A stretch of DNA of 37,500 bases, from positions 1-37,500 of the forward strand of contig JAQGDQ010000166.1 in assembly GCA_030141605.1 (NCBI GenBank), in the 5' to 3' direction. The number at the start of each line of letters is the position of its first letter. Position 1 is the stretch's first letter. Source of the stretch: Tubiluchus corallicola (taxonomy: Eukaryota > Priapulida > Priapulimorpha > Priapulimorphida > Tubiluchidae). Positions 10,745 through 20,799 of the stretch are shown piece after piece. The notes below the pieces were generated by a model, which was not told where the DNA came from, ran no database searches, and saw only the letters and a list, made by a program, of their open reading frames with translations. The position numbers and the translations under genes are program-made.

Positions 10745-11560
10745 CATCTATAAAGAGTTTCGGCTTCTGTTGTACTTACTATTCGATAAGCTTTGTTATT
10801 CGTTTCTGTTTTCAAGCCACAACACTTCAACTACGAGTTTCCACTTCCCAAGTGGAGAGACAGGAGAGAGAGGGTTCAATAATGAGAATTCTTGCATGCT
10901 TCCTTTCATCAGCTAGACAAGTTTCCATTATGAAGGGCTTCTGTACACAACTACGCAATATGCGAGGCATTAAAATTTTATTCGTTGAGTAACGTACAAC
11001 GTGGATCCTTCTGTCAATGAAATCAGCCGTTTTCTACGAAGAAAAACGAATATACAACTGCATGCAGTTTCGCATCCAAATCCGCGAGCATAACGCTGTG
11101 ACCGGACTATATCTGGTCGAGTGTGGTTAACTCGTTAACTAAAAACCATACAATTATTTGAGTTCTTCCCCAGCTGTCTTCCCTCAATGCTTCATGAAGC
11201 GCTTCACTCAATCGGACTCTCTAATTTCCACATTTTGGCTCCTATCTCGGGCCCGTAAGCAATCCCAGTTTTACTAGCCACACTTTTGCGTGAGCCTCTA
11301 CCCAAGCTGTTTTCTCTGCGTTTCGTGTCTCTACTTACTACAGTTTTGGAATTATTCGCGTACACATTTGGGCTCCTATCAAGTGCCTTTAAAGAATCAG
11401 AGATTTTAAAAGCCCGGGTAGGGCACATGTACCCCTCAATATTCAGATACACATAAAAAATTTGAATTTAACTCAAAGACCTAGAAGGAGTTGAATGACA
11501 ACAAAACAAGAGACAAGTTGTCGAGAACAAGAACAAATTTTGACATCTGGTCAAGAACGG
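10745..11560. other. Unassigned region with two open frames
   Basis: The plus frame 10741-10992 and minus frame 11452-11204 are open. The minus frame is rich in Arg, Lys and Ser and has a roughly balanced base composition, but no splice sites, domain or homologue is recognisable. An 18-bp near-direct repeat (cacatttt/gggctcctatc, at 11228 and 11362) lies within it. I do not call a gene. Confidence 0.3.
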
Positions 11561-11656
11561 GGAATTTATTTTGGTTTCTAGATGTCGCTTATGTCGTTTA
11601 GCTCCGAAAAGGTGGGTGAGTCGATGTATCAAACTAAATGTTTTATCTAGGGGGTT

Positions 11657-11828
11657 GTTCTCAAAAAATATTTTCTGTACCGGTCTGTGCATTACTTTGT
11701 CCAAAAAACATCATTTTTTAACTTTGCCAGGCTCACAAATCGTTCTCAAAAACAATTTTTTGTATCAGTCTGTGCATTACTTTATCCAAGAAACATCACT
11801 TTTTAACTTTGCCAGGTTCAATCACAAA
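11657..11828 (+). repeat. 86-bp tandem duplication
   Basis: The block starting ttctcaaaaa and containing gtctgtgcattacttt, ccaa and aactttgccagg occurs at 11657 and again at 11743. The two copies differ at scattered positions. No function is evident. Confidence 0.85.
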
Positions 11829-11949
11829 TCAATAAGTTTTTCCAATAAAAACGAATAGGAAATAGCTATTATATCAGTCTCGTTATAGACATGTGATGTT
11901 TTGGCCAGGGACAAATTTATGATTCGTATCAGGTTAGTACACGCTGCAA

Positions 11950-12215
11950 GTAGTAGCAAGTGGTTTCGCAACTCAATGGTAGCGTGCTCGCTTACCATCC
12001 GGGAGGTCGAGGGTTCAACTCTCGGCCGAGTCTTACCAAAGACTTAAAAAATCGTACTGCTGGTTCTTCGACCAAACACGCCGGTTTATCGAAGTAACAT
12101 GAGGGCAATAATAATCAGGACCACCTTGGAAATAAGTATTGAGGTACTTTAGATGCTATTCTTAGGCTATGTCGTAAACGAAATTATTAATTATTATATT
12201 AATTAATTATAATTA
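11950..12215 (+). mobile_element. tRNA-derived SINE (plus strand)
   Basis: The head TTCGCAACTCAATGGTAGCG (A box) and GGTCGAGGGTTCAACTCTCG (B box, 12006-12025) is tRNA-like. The body TCTTACCAAAGACTTAAAAA and a tail ending in repeated ATT follow. The would-be anticodon arm (CTCGC...CCGGG) has a mismatch and there is no matching 7-bp acceptor stem, so this is not a working tRNA. It shares its head-body junction with the SINE at 1948-2235. Confidence 0.75.
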
Positions 12216-12400
12216 AAATATAATTATGAAAATAATTATAACAATTAAAAAAAGTAAAAATGCCATATCTGTAATTTTGTGCGTGCAGAGAGCCTAAAAG
12301 TTTTATATAAAATATAAAATTATATATTCTTATATTTTTATACATAATTTTTTATACTTTTGTATAAAAGAGTGTATAGTTTCGCAGTACAATAATTAGA
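12172..12400. other. Extremely AT-rich segment
   Basis: Long runs of only A and T (aattattaattatt, tataaaatataaaattatat) begin at the SINE tail and continue for about 200 bp. It may be partly an expanded SINE tail. Nothing coding is seen. Confidence 0.6.
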
Positions 12401-12509
12401 AATAATAATGTTTTTATGTTCAGTTTTTAGGCGTCCGGGTTCCATTGATTTGTGGCGCCACCGCGCGTTATAATTTGAAAAGAAAATTACGCCAGCTTGG
12501 AAAACGTGT

Positions 12510-12800
12510 ACGTATGATGTGTTACAGGCAGTACCAGAGGTGTATGGGAACTGTACTACAGCACCACCTATTTTCACTCAATGTTATCGATAATATTCAA
12601 TATAATGTAAGTCTTTTTTCTTTAGTTCTTTCTTTATACTTGTACAGAACCAGAGCACGTCAGGGTAGTACTGTTTGCTTCACAGCCCAATGCAGTGGTG
12701 TGCTTGGCTGCTGTCCCATGCAAGCATTTCTGAAAAAACACGTTGAAAGCTGCACGTAGGTAGAGAAAGTACTGTCGCTCACGCAGTGTGTGTTGTTAGT
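12510..12800 (+). mobile_element. Dispersed repeat family G
   Basis: The words acagcacc, ttttcactca, tatcgataatattc, aagtcttttttctttag and ctttctttat line up with the complement of 26395-26100, as do cttgtac, gcacgt and tgcttcacagc. The two copies are in opposite orientation 13.5 kb apart. The 104-codon frame across this copy is not conserved in the other, so I regard it as non-coding. Termini are not defined. Confidence 0.7.
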
Positions 12801-13092
12801 TGTCACTTGCTTAAAAACCGTGTCCTGGCATATTCTTGAACTGCGACAATTTAGGCTATTCATAAGCAAAAAAAGTGTTTAGGATTTTATCAAGATTTAT
12901 GTATAAATTTTCGTATGTTCGTTTAAAATGACAACATTAAAATTACATATGTTTGTTTTGTATTATACAGTATTAAAACAATGGCTAAAAATACGTAATT
13001 GTACTGCGTTCACGCTGATTCACTGTTATCGTTTCATTTGTTTGTGCTGTCACACTTCTGTATAAATGTTATAGAAATACGAATAATATTAA

Positions 13093-13985
13093 AGGAAGAC
13101 GGGATGATTTTTCATATACTACTCCATTGTCAAGTCCAGTAAAAAGTACACAGTTTAACACAATTAATACTGCAAAAGCGTTTCTGATAATTAAATATTA
13201 GACTGAAAACTTAATTAACGGCAGGCGAGCCCAACTATTAATGACATCACAAACTAACATGATTTTCAACACCAAAACACTCTACGAGTGTTTACGAAAG
13301 GGAAATTTGAAGTACAATTCAGTGTGTTGTACTAAAACTAGGCAAGTTTTAAGATAAAAATTTAAATTTCAAATTTACCGCCATACTCGCACATAAGTTG
13401 TCGAACGTATGCATTACGTCATAAACGAACGTATCTGAACTAAGAGGTGCAGCACCTGTTTTTGTACAGTGCGTTTTTGAAATGCAGGCGCTAGTGCCCG
13501 TCTAAGTAGCAAATGGCGAAATGCATGTAGCAGTGAAGAAGTAGTGGCGCGAATGCGAAATTGTGTTTGTGTGGTAATAATTCGTGTTGCACGTGTGTGT
13601 GAAAGCGAAAATTGAAGTGCAGTACTACAGTACTACTGTACTGCAGTACTACTGTAAGACAAAAATTCAAATTTCAAAGTTACCGCTATGCTCACGCATG
13701 AGGTGTCGAACGTGCGTAGTTCGTCATAAACGAACGTATCTGAACTAAGAGGTGCAGCACCTGTTTTTGTACAGTGCGTTTTTGAAATGCAAGCGCTAGT
13801 GCACGTCTAAGTAGCAAATGGCGAAATTCATGTAACAGTGAAAAACTAGAGACGAACGTGAAATTTTGTGGTAATAATTCTTTCACGCAAGTCATTTTTG
13901 AAAAAATAGTATCTTTCCTTTCAATATTTTAAAGAGTCGATTGTTTTGACCTGCAGTTTAAGATTACGTCCGGTTTTGGTGTAAG
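13093..13985 (-). mobile_element. Family A element with internal duplication
   Basis: This is a reverse copy of 1097-1690. TTAA at 13089-13092 is followed by AGGAAGACGGG. The element contains the shared gatgtcatca block (complement, 13240s) and ends at cgtccggttttg (13985). It is about 300 bp longer than the forward copy because a 303-bp block is duplicated inside it. No ORF is maintained. Confidence 0.75.
13378..13880 (-). repeat. 303-bp internal duplication with hairpin-rich spacer
   Basis: Blocks 13378-13577 and 13681-13880 share long identities (ctgaactaagaggtgcagca, tttttgtacagtgcgttttt). Between them, 13617-13657 is built from alternating cagtact/tactgta words and can form several small hairpins. 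Confidence 0.85.
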
Positions 13986-14375
13986 TTAGGGACTAACATT
14001 ACAAGCAACAAAATAATCGAAAATGATATGTGTACATTAAGTCCAAAACTGTCTTTATAAAATCTTTACTCAAAATTTAATTATTTTAGTTAAAAATACG
14101 TTCGTGAACTGTTTACACTTTACAATATTGCTGCTAAGATCTAGGAACAGCACTTATATGTCTCATAATCAAATACTCGATATAATAGCAATTTTATATA
14201 AGTAGTTAGTATAAAAATTACTAATACTCTATATAATTCATCTAAACAGAATAGCTGCCATATTGGGCTTTTTATATACAAACATGAACTTTCAGTATAT
14301 TTCTATAATCTCTAAAAATAATTGGTGTTAACAACGTTAACAATAATAATAAAACATACAAAGATGTCACTAATG

Positions 14376-14758
14376 GTGTCAATAACCCTTTTCACAATTC
14401 CAACGATTGATGATAATCGTGAAGAGGTCAAAGGTAAATATACCAGACAACGCATTTGTGTACACTTGACAATGCCTCGCAGCCCATACTATTGTAAAAG
14501 TAGCAGTTTTAACAGTTAGCTAGAACCTTACTTAGTTGATTTTTTTCTCGTTCACAAGCAAGATTCTGCTAGTAAATCACTTTACGCTCAGACTAATGCA
14601 TAATTAAGTAAACTCTACAGACGGCTTTGTTTTACCTACATGCCACATAATGGTTGTAGCTAAGACGCGTAGCTGTGTGGTACACTTAACCTTTGACCTG
14701 CAGCAACTGCGCATGCGCACAACAAAATTGTGAAAAGCTTTTTACTTCATAAAATTAC
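14376..14758 (+). mobile_element. Family H1 TIR element
   Basis: This is a direct copy of 24273-24669. It starts TAACCCTTTTCACAATTCC and ends AAATTGTGAAAAGC, which are inverted repeats of each other. Internal words shared with the second copy include gaggtcaaagg/aaaggtcaaagg, acacttgacaa, agctagaacctta and tttgacctgcagcaactgcg. It contains an NRF1-like palindrome (14708-14719). It has no coding capacity. Confidence 0.7.
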
Positions 14759-14948
14759 TTTGCAATAAATGCAGTGTGGCTAGCCTAGATGTGCAAGTTT
14801 CGATTTTGATATATTAGGAAATAACTAAATTTGTTTTATTTTCACATGTCTGTAAAGCTGGGAATGTAATTCAATGGACGTTTTTCCATGTTGGATCTCA
14901 TCTTCAAGATTTTTGTTCAAGAAAATGTTAAATTTTTATTGTCGTTTG

Positions 14949-15095
14949 TTAAAGAAAAGATCAAGCCTTCTGGAAAGTTAAGTTTATTTCAGTGTTGGGG
15001 GAAAATATTAGAAATATTTAGTAACAAAAATGTGACAAGTGCCTCGAGTAATTAGTAAAATCACTCTAAAGTCCCCTTTCCATTCATTTTTTTGC
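14949..15095 (+). mobile_element. Family H2 left part, truncated
   Basis: TTAAAGAAAAGATCAAGCC, then ccttctgg, aagtttatttca, atttagtaaca, gtaattagtaaaatcact and taaagtc match 24946-25075. The copy ends just before the (CT)n microsatellite. Confidence 0.7.
14983..14988 (-). promoter_or_regulatory. Candidate poly(A) signal for the Ig gene
   Basis: AATAAA on the minus strand lies about 525 nt past the stop at 15514, inside the H2 fragment. Use of this signal would place the (GA)n tract inside the 3' UTR. It is a sequence match only; other signals are possible. Confidence 0.25.
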
Positions 15096-15148
15096 TCAAT
15101 TTTGAGTGTGGGTCATGAGTGATGTCGCATTACTTTTAAAATTTTCTT

Positions 15149-15183
15149 TCTCTCTCTCTCTCTCTTTCCCTCTCTTTCCCTCC

Positions 15184-15262
<79 letters not shown>

Positions 15263-15322
15263 CTCTTAATCTCTCCCGCTCTTCTCTCCCTTTCCCTCTC
15301 TCTCTCTCTCTCTCTCGCTCTC
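15149..15322. repeat. (CT)n microsatellite, GA in the Ig transcript
   Basis: A nearly pure CT tract with short interruptions (tttccc, cccaat, ttaat). On the minus strand it reads (GA)n and lies 190 nt beyond the stop codon of the Ig gene. Frames across it are artefacts. Confidence 0.95.
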
Positions 15323-15513
15323 TGTCGTTTTCTCGCTTGCTCAACTTTGACACTTTTGCACATTTCAACAATTTCTCTATAAATTTAAAAGAAAAAATCG
15401 TAGAGCAAGTGACAACATACATCAAAAATATGCACATAAACTATACATCAGCAAATAAACAGGCTGCCATAGAACAGTAAACTAGCTGACATCATTCTAG
15501 ACATTTCTACATG

Positions 15514-15702
15514 CTATAGATGAGTACTCGCTGCGGTACCGTTTACTTCATTTTCAGGGATTGGCGTAGGGGTGTAGCCCTTGATTCGTCCTGTCCCCTC
15601 GTCTTCTGTCACCAGGCTGGGATTTCGATACGTAAATTCTGGATAAACATTTTTGTCGTCCAAACGTTCCGGTTTCGGTTCTTTGTAACGGAAATGATAC
15701 AC
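15514..15702 (-). CDS. Ig-domain membrane protein, last coding exon (cytoplasmic tail)
   Basis: This exon completes the protein begun at 18398-17928. The acceptor is CAACTTTTTCAACTTCAG|GTG (AG at 15703-15704) and the frame opens in phase 0, matching the donor at 17927. It gives 62 residues then TAG (15516-15514). The join produces VYHFRYKEPKPERL directly after the membrane segment, with Arg/Lys as a stop-transfer. The tail has tyrosines 177 (Y-P-E-F), 182 (Y-R-N, a Grb2 SH2-type YxN pattern) and 200 (Y-T-P-T), plus a proline stretch at 201-206. These could be phosphorylated docking sites; that is inference. No full ITIM or ITAM is present. An alternative longer tail through further exons cannot be excluded. 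Confidence 0.8.
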   Translation of the reverse strand: MYHFRYKEPKPERLDDKNVYPEFTYRNPSLVTEDEGTGRIKGYTPTPIPENEVNGTAASTHL

Positions 15703-15709
15703 CTGAAGT

Positions 15710-16160
15710 TGAAAAAGTTGTTAATAACCACCTGCTTTAATTGAATACCTATTATTGAATTCGATTAAATTATGGTTTTGAGTGGAATCCGTTGTAGCGC
15801 ATTAGACTGGATTAGATGACATCGGAATTTAGATCGGAGCAGTTTGATTGAATTGGATCAGCTCAGATCAAATATTATTAGATTTTTTTTGTTATAGCAT
15901 GCATGAAACATACGAGACATCATATCACCTAAGAAATCATTGGCAAATATTAAGATTAAGAAAATGCATTCAGTTTAGTATCCAGGCACAGTTTTGCTTA
16001 AGTTCGGTCTCTAAGGGCGCGTCAACGAATTCTTCATTTCAAAATTATCTAAAAGCAGAGAAATGGTTCTGCTGTCTTCATATTTTATCATTTTTAATTT
16101 TTTTTTGTTAAAAGGAAAAACGAGGAATTTTTAAGTACAACCCCAAGACATTTCCACAAA
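15710..16160. other. Ig-gene intron, 3' part, no element identified
   Basis: The region 15790-15870 is made of repeated gatt/ggat words (ggattagatg, gattgaattggatc). Otherwise it looks single copy. The plus frame 15848-16111 has no support. Confidence 0.4.
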
Positions 16161-16164
16161 AAGT

Positions 16165-16345
16165 CATATTACTTAACATTACGCTTACCCGTTTGAAAGA
16201 CTTGTGTAATTAGATAAAAAATCTTAATAATTAATGTTTAACTGTGCAAGTTTTACACAGCGTTGCTGCTAACGCAAGCTTTACATGCAATAACACAATA
16301 ATCATGTGATATAAAATTCCAAGGCGAACATTTTATTTGTTGAAA
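16165..16345 (-). mobile_element. Family B fragment, internally deleted
   Basis: In reverse orientation, the words aacattacgcttacc, tttgaaagacttgtgtaa and ttaataattaatg join straight to ttttacacagcgttgctgct and acgcaagctttacatgcaat. These match two separated parts of B (about 9700-9745 and 10000-10035), so the middle is missing. Confidence 0.7.
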
Positions 16346-16618
16346 AGTATTATTCATGCCTTTTTACAAAGCGCGTGTGCCAGATACCACCCGACTGGGA
16401 TAATTTATTGTCCCCTCCCTCCATTTGCCTTTTATGTAGGCAAAATTTTGGAATTTACTTTGTAGTATTTTTCTTTCTGGCAACACCAAATGTTTACCTT
16501 GACAACTAAGAAGTGCTGCAAACCTTCAATTCTGTCTACAGTTCTGCAAAGAGATTTTTCTAACGATCTGCTGTGAAAATTTCATATTAAATTTTGTGGA
16601 CATTCTTCATTTAGTAAT

Positions 16619-16771
16619 ATGGCGGGAACTTTAGCTATACAGGTGACTAAGCTTGAAGCTGATGAAAGTTTAGAAGATCCGGTTAGTGGCGAAGTGGATG
16701 TCTTAGAATTAAACAGTGAACATCGTTAGGCTATTATAAAATTTTCACAAGACTTGAAAAACCACGCATAA
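16619..16771 (+). pseudogene. Small coding-like remnant starting MAGTLAIQVTKLEADE
   Basis: An ATG with G at +4 opens a 36-codon frame (16619-16729). It is acidic and protein-like in composition (GAA, GAT, GTG codons) and contains LEADESLEDP. It ends at TAG, yet the same frame stays protein-like for 14 more codons up to TAA at 16769-16771. That suggests a nonsense mutation in an old coding sequence. It lies in the Ig-gene intron on the opposite strand. TTCATTTAG just before it could be an acceptor. I do not recognise the protein. It could also be a genuine short ORF. Confidence 0.3.
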
Positions 16772-16877
16772 ATAACATAGCATAAACAATATAGTGCAAT
16801 GGTGGAAAGCCTCTTTCTATCTTTGGTGTTTTCACATATCTCTGTCAACTTGCCACAGAACTTGATTTTGAACTAAT

Positions 16878-17160
<283 letters not shown>

Positions 17161-17529
17161 CAAAAACAAAACTTTCATGGGGTACTTTTTCACCCCCTTA
17201 GTCTTTAGTGTAATACAATAAACCCTTGGTCGCCTAAGGGTTAAATAAAACCATTAGCATTCTAATTAAAATTTAAAGAAATCACAATATAAAAATCCAG
17301 CAAATTTAAACCAGAAACCGAAAATAACAGGAAATTAGCGAACTTAGTTCGAAAATGTTAAAATGAACAAGTCTTGAGCTTCTCCTTAGACACTTCAGCT
17401 GCCATTGTCTTAAATATCTTATGAATTCAGATTTTAGTAATTTTAATGATCCTTTGTTTGTAAGGTGCATTCGATCATCATGTAAATTGCATTAAATTGC
17501 AAATATTCGATAAGAAAGCTTAAATTTTA

Positions 17530-17815
17530 AAATTCATAAGCGTACTAGCCGGGGGTTGTAGCCCCTCGCCCCCCCCCGTTTCTAGCAATCACCAAATTTT
17601 TCGGCCACGATGAAAAAAAATAAAATAATATTTTCCATAAAAGGAAATCTCGAAATTTCTCGATGACGCCAAATGAGGTGCCGGAAATCCGGGCAGCATT
17701 TTTTTATCACGGGGTGGGAGTGAGGCAATCCCCGACTCGAAGCTGACTCTGCATTTATCGGGCAAAAGTGTTCAACCCCCAAACCCCCCACCCACCACCT
17801 GGAAAATTATGGTCG
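17530..17815. other. C-rich island in the Ig-gene intron
   Basis: This is markedly more GC-rich than its surroundings, with a C9 run at about 17570, gccgggggttgtagcccctc, cacggggtgggag and caacccccaaaccccccacc. It ends abruptly about 110 bp before the donor of the Ig exon. It has the look of a dispersed element or satellite monomer, but no second copy is present here. The minus frame 17791-17582 is unsupported. Confidence 0.4.
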
Positions 17816-17927
17816 CCCATGGCCATATTTAGTGCAATGATGTAAAGCAAGTTTGTTCCACTCGAGCTACTGAAAAAATTCTTTCTGTGAAACTTTTACA
17901 AAGATTAAAGGGCACGTCTATACATAC

Positions 17928-18398
17928 CAAGAATATGAATATGAATAATGCCAGTGTACAAGCAGCTGCCACTGCCGCCACGATTAGCTGTGTTCTGTAT
18001 TGCTGCCACAAATCATCGTCAGTTTTTACTTTCTCCAAAAGCGCTTTCGAGTAAACAATTTTCTGAAAATCGTCCTCCGTTTTTTGCAATGAAATCAGGC
18101 AATGATAGAGTCCAAAATCGTTTTCAGTTACTTCTACAATCACTAGAGTCGTGTTTAACAAAACTTCGAAATTCCCTTCCTTATCTCCGGGATAATTAAT
18201 CATCGCCGTGGACGGATGTTGCCAAGATCCCGGATCATCTGGATCAACAGAAGCCAGACACGGAAGGAAAGCTACGTCACCTACTGAAGCACTGGCAACC
18301 CATTTTTCCACGTCCTCCATTGATGACGTCTCACATGACGTCATGCCAATGAGAATCGTCATTAGGCTGACGTAGAACATACCGTTGACCCGCATCAT
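17928..18398 (-). CDS. Ig-domain membrane protein, first coding exon
   Basis: The exon is read from ATG at 18398-18396, inside an exon that probably starts at 18410 after the acceptor TTAACGCAG|GAC, so a non-coding 5' exon should lie upstream. It encodes a signal peptide (residues 1-22, MMRVNGMFYVSLMTILIGMT), then a short Ig domain with C47, W59 and the D-F-G-L-Y-H-C box ending at C100. The 53-residue Cys-Cys spacing is nearer I/C2 than classic V sets. There is one N-glycosylation site (N82-T-T). A TM segment (about 137-157) begins TQLIVAAVAAACTLAL. The donor TTCTTG|GTATGT (exon end 17928) is phase 0 and joins 15702, giving 219 residues in total. The role is cell-surface recognition or signalling by family resemblance; the ligand and orthologue are unknown. 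An upstream TTG in frame at 18440 lies before the acceptor and is not the start. Confidence 0.8.
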
Positions 18399-18411
18399 TT
18401 TCAGGGCGTCC

Positions 18412-19060
18412 TGCGTTAATATATTTGCTGCAAATGTCAAATAATTGGCATGAATATAAAAATGATAGAATTTATTATTGGCATATACATTACATTACAA
18501 TTGCATATATAAAACAAGACAACAACTACTTAACTATTTTGAGTTATTACATACTTGAACTAACCAATTCATCACTGCACGTAGTGGAAATACTGTGTTC
18601 AGTAATAGTTACTATGTTGTAAATCCACTCAAAATAAATAAAGTTTATATATGTGTGTATATACATATATATATATATGAAACAACAACAAAATACAAAA
18701 GTACAAAACAGAGCTATTACATTACAGCTATAGAACCAAAAACACACATAACAAATAACAAGCATATATATATAATTTTAGTATAGATACAGTTAGCGTA
18801 TCATGAAAAAAATAATAAATAATATTATCAATATTTATTTTAATATTATTTATATTATATTATATTATTTTATTAGTACTATTTACTCCTTTTTTAAAAC
18901 ACTCCAAAATGTGATGGGTGCCTATTTTGGTTATATCTCAGTCGTTACCCCCATTGTGAATTTTAGCTTTTCGTTATTGTTCAAGTTAATGAAATTGCTA
19001 TTCATGCTTGTTATATCAGAATAAAACGTTTGTCTTAGCCGGTTGTAGAAGCAGCAATAA
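18412..19060. other. AT-rich spacer upstream of the Ig exon
   Basis: It contains ATATAT runs (18655-18680, 18765-18775) and very AT-rich DNA to about 18890. Short frames on both strands have no support. A promoter or 5' exon for the Ig gene could lie here or further right; none can be recognised with confidence. Confidence 0.4.
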
Positions 19061-19068
19061 AACAAAAA

Positions 19069-19477
19069 ATGAATTTCCTCTTCTACTTGTTGGCTGTCAC
19101 AGTGTTGACAGATTCACAGGGACTTGAGGTTGTGGGTGCCGTCCTTTTTCTAAATGTATGTTATGAGAACTTATTCGCAGCTTCGTGAAAATGATTATTT
19201 CATATTTTTTGTAAATAAAATGTAAATAGTTTTCTTGCTATTTCGAATATATAAATTATGAAATAATAATGAAGCTGTTAATTAGTTTTGTGAGCGTGTT
19301 TGTGTGTGAAAGTCTCGATTTCAATGAAAAAATACTTTTGAAAATAAGATAGTTCTTTTCTGAGACTTCCGTAGTCATAGTCGTAAAACAAAGTGTCATT
19401 AAATCTCAAAAACTTTATTTTTCCAGAACCTTTCGTCCTTCATGGACTTGGTCAGCTGTGACGCAGAGATACAATAA
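19069..19477 (+). CDS. Possible secreted mini-protein, two exons
   Basis: Exon 1 (19069-19155) opens with ATG in an A-rich context and reads MNFLFYLLAVTVLTDSQG, a textbook signal peptide, to L-F-L-N. It is followed by the donor-like AAAT|GTATGT. Exon 2 (19427-19477) follows the good acceptor CTTTATTTTTCCAG and reads NLSSFMDLVSCDAEIQ before TAA. The stop overlaps an AATAAA (19473-19478). Both junctions are phase 0, giving 45 residues. The mature part would be about 27 residues with a single Cys and one NLS glycosylation site. The 88-bp array starts in exon 2. Family unknown. Against it: the short length, the single weak donor, and the possibility that middle exons are missing or the gene is dead. 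Confidence 0.3.
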
Positions 19478-20430
19478 ATAATTTGCTGCTTATGTATGTC
19501 GTTCATACGTAGTTTGTACTGACTATATTTAGGACTTGGTCAGCTGTAAGGTAGAGATACAATAAATAATTTGCTGCTTATGTATGTCGTTCATACGTAG
19601 TTTGTACTGTCTATATTTAGGACTTGGTCAGCTGTGAGGCAGAGATACAATAAATAATTTGCTGCTTATGTATGTTGTTCATATGTAGTTTGTACTGTCT
19701 ATATTTAGGACTTGGTCAACTGTAAGGTAGAGACACAATAAATGATTTGCTGCTTATGTATGTTGTTCATATGTAGTTTGTACTGTCTATGCTTAGGACT
19801 TTGTCAGCTGTAAGGAGAGATACAATAAATAATTTGTTGCTTATGTATGTTGTTCATATGTAGTTTGTACTGTCTATGCTTAGGACTTGGTCAGCTGTAA
19901 GGAGAGATACAATAAATAATTTGTTGCTTATGTATGTTGTTCATATGTAGTTTGTACTGCCTATGCTTAGGACTTAGTCAGCTGTGAGGCAGAGATACAA
20001 TAAATAATTTGCTGCTTATGTATGTCGTTCATACGTAGTTTGTACTGTCTATATTTAGGACTTGGTCAGCTGTAAGGAGAGATACAATAAATAATTTGCT
20101 GCTTATGTATGTCGTTCATACGTAGTTTGTACTGTCTATGCTTAGGACTTGGTCAGCTGTAAGGAGAGATACAATAAATAATTTGTTGCTTATGTATGTC
20201 GTTCATACGTAGTTTGTACTGTCTATGCTTAGGACTTGGTCAGCTGTAAGGAGAGATACAATAAATAATTTGTTGCTTATGTATGTTGTTCATGTGTAGT
20301 TTGTACTGTCTATATTTAGAACTTGGTCAACTGTAAGGTAGAGACACAATAAATGATTTGCTGCTTATGTATGTTGTTCATATGTAGTTTGTACTGTCTA
20401 TGCTTAGGACTTTGTCAGCTGTAAGGAGAG
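19445..20430 (+). repeat. 88-bp tandem array with stop-codon/AATAAA unit
   Basis: The word gacttggtcagctgt recurs at 19445, 19533, 19621, 19709, 19797, 19884 and on at 87-88 bp spacing to about 20407, about twelve units. A damaged unit follows at 20640-20800. Each unit carries caataaataatttg (AATAAA) and a tatgtatg...catacgta hairpin. The first unit overlaps the putative terminal exon described above, so the array may have grown from a gene's 3' end. Units with taaggtagag keep the same frame as the first; those with taaggagag shift it. Confidence 0.9.
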
Positions 20431-20625
20431 TCATAGTCATAGTCATAGTCATAGTCATAGTCATTTATTTCACCATACACATTTACAGGTTACATATACA
20501 ATATCAGTGAAAGGGCCTACAATGGATATAATACAAATAAAAAATACTGCACAGAAAAGCCTCAAGCACTATTTACTTATACACGAATGTAAATGTGTTG
20601 TGGGCAATCAAAAAGCAGGGCTAAA
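20429..20625 (-). mobile_element. LINE 3' end with hexamer tail, inserted in the array
   Basis: On the minus strand it ends ...GGTGAAATAAATGACTATGA followed by repeated ATGACT (about 20463-20430), like the 3' ends of LINEs that finish in a short tandem repeat instead of poly(A). The upstream sequence includes TGTGCAGTATTTTTTATTTG and GTAGGCCCTTTCACTGA. It interrupts the 88-bp array, which resumes at about 20620 (aaataatttgttgctg). About 190 bp is retained, consistent with 5' truncation. Clade not assigned. Confidence 0.6.
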
Positions 20626-20799
20626 TAATTTGTTGCTGATGTATGTTGTTCAACTGTAGTTAGCTGTAAGGTAGAGATACAATAAATAACTTGCTGCTTA
20701 TGTATGTTGTTCATACGTAGTTTGTACTGTCTATGTTTAGGACTTGGTCAGCTGTAAGGTAGAGATACAACAAATGATTTGCTGCTTATGTATGTTTAG

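Noticed and set aside
11204-11452. 82-codon Arg/Ser/Lys-rich minus frame
   Set aside because: No acceptor or donor pair, no recognisable motif, and a short direct repeat lies inside it; kept only as an unassigned region.
11959-12030. A tRNA gene (Gly-like)
   Set aside because: The A and B boxes are present but the anticodon stem is mismatched and there is no acceptor-stem pairing; the SINE body follows directly.
12445-12759. 104-codon plus frame with clustered cysteines
   Set aside because: It lies in dispersed repeat G and the frame is not preserved in the 26-kb copy.
15096-15480. Frames across the (CT)n tract, including a 124-codon plus frame
   Set aside because: Low-complexity Leu/Ser or Arg/Glu translation of a dinucleotide repeat; no splice or domain support.
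19445-20430. CRISPR-like array of regular repeats
   Set aside because: The units are contiguous 87-88-bp tandem repeats without unique spacers, in animal DNA.
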